NCBI GenBank assembly: GCA_001797815.1
Contig: MGQK01000113.1
Span: 76,692-82,292, forward strand
Reading direction: 5' to 3'
Length of the DNA: 5,601 nucleotides
Source: Deltaproteobacteria bacterium RBG_13_61_14
GTDB lineage: Bacteria > RBG-13-61-14
Shown here in pieces: positions 4,470 to 5,601 of the stretch. Made by a program: the position numbers and the translations under genes. Under the pieces are notes generated by a model, which was not told where the DNA came from, ran no database searches, and saw nothing but the letters and a program-made list of their open reading frames with translations. Each line of letters begins with the position of its first letter. Position 1 is the stretch's first letter.

Positions 4470-5601
4470 TCACAGGCTGACTCCCAACGCCTTGGCCACG
4501 GTGTGCATGTCCTTGTCGCCCCGGCCGGAGAGGTTGATGATGATGATGGCGTCCTTGGGCATGGCCGGGGCCGCTTCCACCGCCCAGGCCACGGCATGGG
4601 CGCTCTCCAGCGCCGGGATGATCCCTTCCTTCTCGGTCAACACCTTGAACCCGTCCAGCGCCTGCCGGTCGGTGATCGCCACGTATTCGGCGCGGCCGGT
4701 GGCTTTCAGCCAGGCATGCTCCGGCCCCACCCCCGGATAGTCGAGTCCGGCGGAGATGCTGTGCGTGGGCTGGACCTGGCCGTGCTCGTCCTGCAAGAGA
4801 TAGGTCTTGTTGCCGTGGAGCACGCCCACCGCCCCGCCGGTGATGCTGGCCGCGTGCCGGCCGGTGGAGATGCCCTCCCCGGCCGCTTCCACGCCGACCA
4901 TTTTCACCGAGCGGTCTTCCAAAAACGGATGGAAAAGCCCCATGGCATTGGAGCCGCCGCCCACGCAGGCGACCAGCAGGTCCGGCAGCCGGCCTTCCTT
5001 GGCCAGGATCTGCTCGCGGGTCTCCCGGCCGATCACGCTTTGCAGGTCGCGGACCAGGGCAGGATACGGGTGCGGCCCGGCCACGGTGCCGATCAGGTAG
5101 TAGGTGTTCTCCACGTGGGTGATCCAGTCGCGCAGCGCCTCGTTGAGCGCGTCCTTGAGCGTGCAGGTGCCGGAGCGGACCGGGGTGACTTTGGCGCCCA
5201 AGAGCTTCATGCGGAAGACGTTGAGCGACTGCCGCTCGATGTCCTCGGTGCCCATGAACACCTCGCAGGTCATATCGAAGCGGGCGGCCATGGTGGCGGT
5301 GGCCACCCCGTGCTGGCCGGCGCCGGTCTCGGCGATCAGGCGGGGCTTGTGCATGCGCCGGGCCAAGAGCGCCTGGCCGAGCGTGTTGTTGACCTTGTGG
5401 GCGCCGGTGTGGCAAAGATCCTCGCGCTTACAATAGATCTTGGCCCCGCCCAACTCTTCGCTCAGCCGCTCGCAGTAATACAGCGGCGTGGGCCGGCCCA
5501 CGTATTCCTTCAGGTAGTATTTGAGCTCCGCCTGGAATTCCGGGTCCGGCAGGTAGCGGCGAAAGGCGGCCTCCAGCTCCTGGAGCGCGGGCATCAGGGT
5601 C
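4470..5601 (-). CDS. trpB: Tryptophan synthase beta subunit, partial at the N-terminus
   Basis: TrpB is the pyridoxal-phosphate enzyme that condenses indole with serine to make tryptophan, normally in an alpha2-beta2 complex with TrpA. Numbering from the first Met in the window (5594-5592), HTGAHK (62-67) carries the PLP lysine, equivalent to Lys87 of Salmonella. AETGAGQHG (88-96) holds the catalytic Glu. GGGSNAMG (212-219) binds the cofactor phosphate, and NLSGRGDKD (354-362) holds the serine near the pyridine nitrogen. That Met is probably internal: the preceding codons ACC CTG give Thr-Leu, matching the family sequence TLMPALEELE, and about 20 more N-terminal residues are expected beyond the right edge. 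The visible part is intact and full length at its C-terminus. No trpA or other trp gene is visible; any would lie upstream, outside the window. Confidence 0.97.
   Translation of the reverse strand, partial: TLMPALQELEAAFRRYLPDPEFQAELKYYLKEYVGRPTPLYYCERLSEELGGAKIYCKREDLCHTGAHKVNNTLGQALLARRMHKPRLIAETGAGQHGVATATMAARFDMTCEVFMGTEDIERQSLNVFRMKLLGAKVTPVRSGTCTLKDALNEALRDWITHVENTYYLIGTVAGPHPYPALVRDLQSVIGRETREQILAKEGRLPDLLVACVGGGSNAMGLFHPFLEDRSVKMVGVEAAGEGISTGRHAASITGGAVGVLHGNKTYLLQDEHGQVQPTHSISAGLDYPGVGPEHAWLKATGRAEYVAITDRQALDGFKVLTEKEGIIPALESAHAVAWAVEAAPAMPKDAIIIINLSGRGDKDMHTVAKALGVSL

Noticed and set aside
5409-5414. Cys in [12 protein letters not shown] of TrpB as an unusual active-site change
   Set aside because: This position is variable in the family (Leu in Salmonella, Asn in many others), so it is not informative.
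5592-5594. ATG at 5594 as the true start of trpB
   Set aside because: The preceding in-frame codons encode Thr-Leu, matching the conserved TLMPAL stretch, and a start here would leave the protein about 20 residues short at its N-terminus.

Overview
The window is GC-rich bacterial DNA. Every gene reads leftward on the minus strand except one lipoprotein gene. No taxonomic marker is decisive. Three traits would fit a poorly characterised candidate phylum such as Omnitrophota: a free-standing EF-Tu domain-II-like protein, repeated GGGACAG palindromes, and heptamer repeats. That placement is a low-confidence inference.

Positions 1-3150 hold the start of a division and cell-wall (dcw/mra) operon, transcribed leftward: mraZ, a STAS-domain gene, rsmH, ftsL, then ftsI, which runs off the left edge. 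The first four genes are packed with stop/start overlaps of 4, 23 and 4 bases. A 304-base non-coding stretch with (CCG)7 and GGGACAG palindromes then separates ftsL from ftsI. A good sigma70-type promoter lies just upstream of mraZ. TGG-starting pentamers spaced exactly 10 bp apart follow it, matching the known layout of MraZ operators, so autoregulation is likely.

Positions 3119-3418 are a divergent control region. It is AT-rich near mraZ, carries a second GGGACAG inverted repeat, and ends in a predicted promoter for the rightward lipoprotein gene (3419-3889). That promoter places the transcription start on or next to the ATG, which suggests a leaderless mRNA.

Positions 3890-4043 lie between two convergent genes and hold hairpins that may end transcription. 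A small EF-Tu domain-II-like protein (4044-4298) and trpB (4470-5601, running off the right edge) follow on the minus strand. The interval between these two genes is almost filled by a near-perfect 43-bp inverted repeat whose arms are arrays of degenerate 7-base units.

The most interesting points are the STAS gene inside the division operon, whose usual phosphoacceptor serine is replaced by arginine; the heptamer palindrome between trpB and the small gene; and the apparent repeat insertion that separates ftsI from its operon partners.
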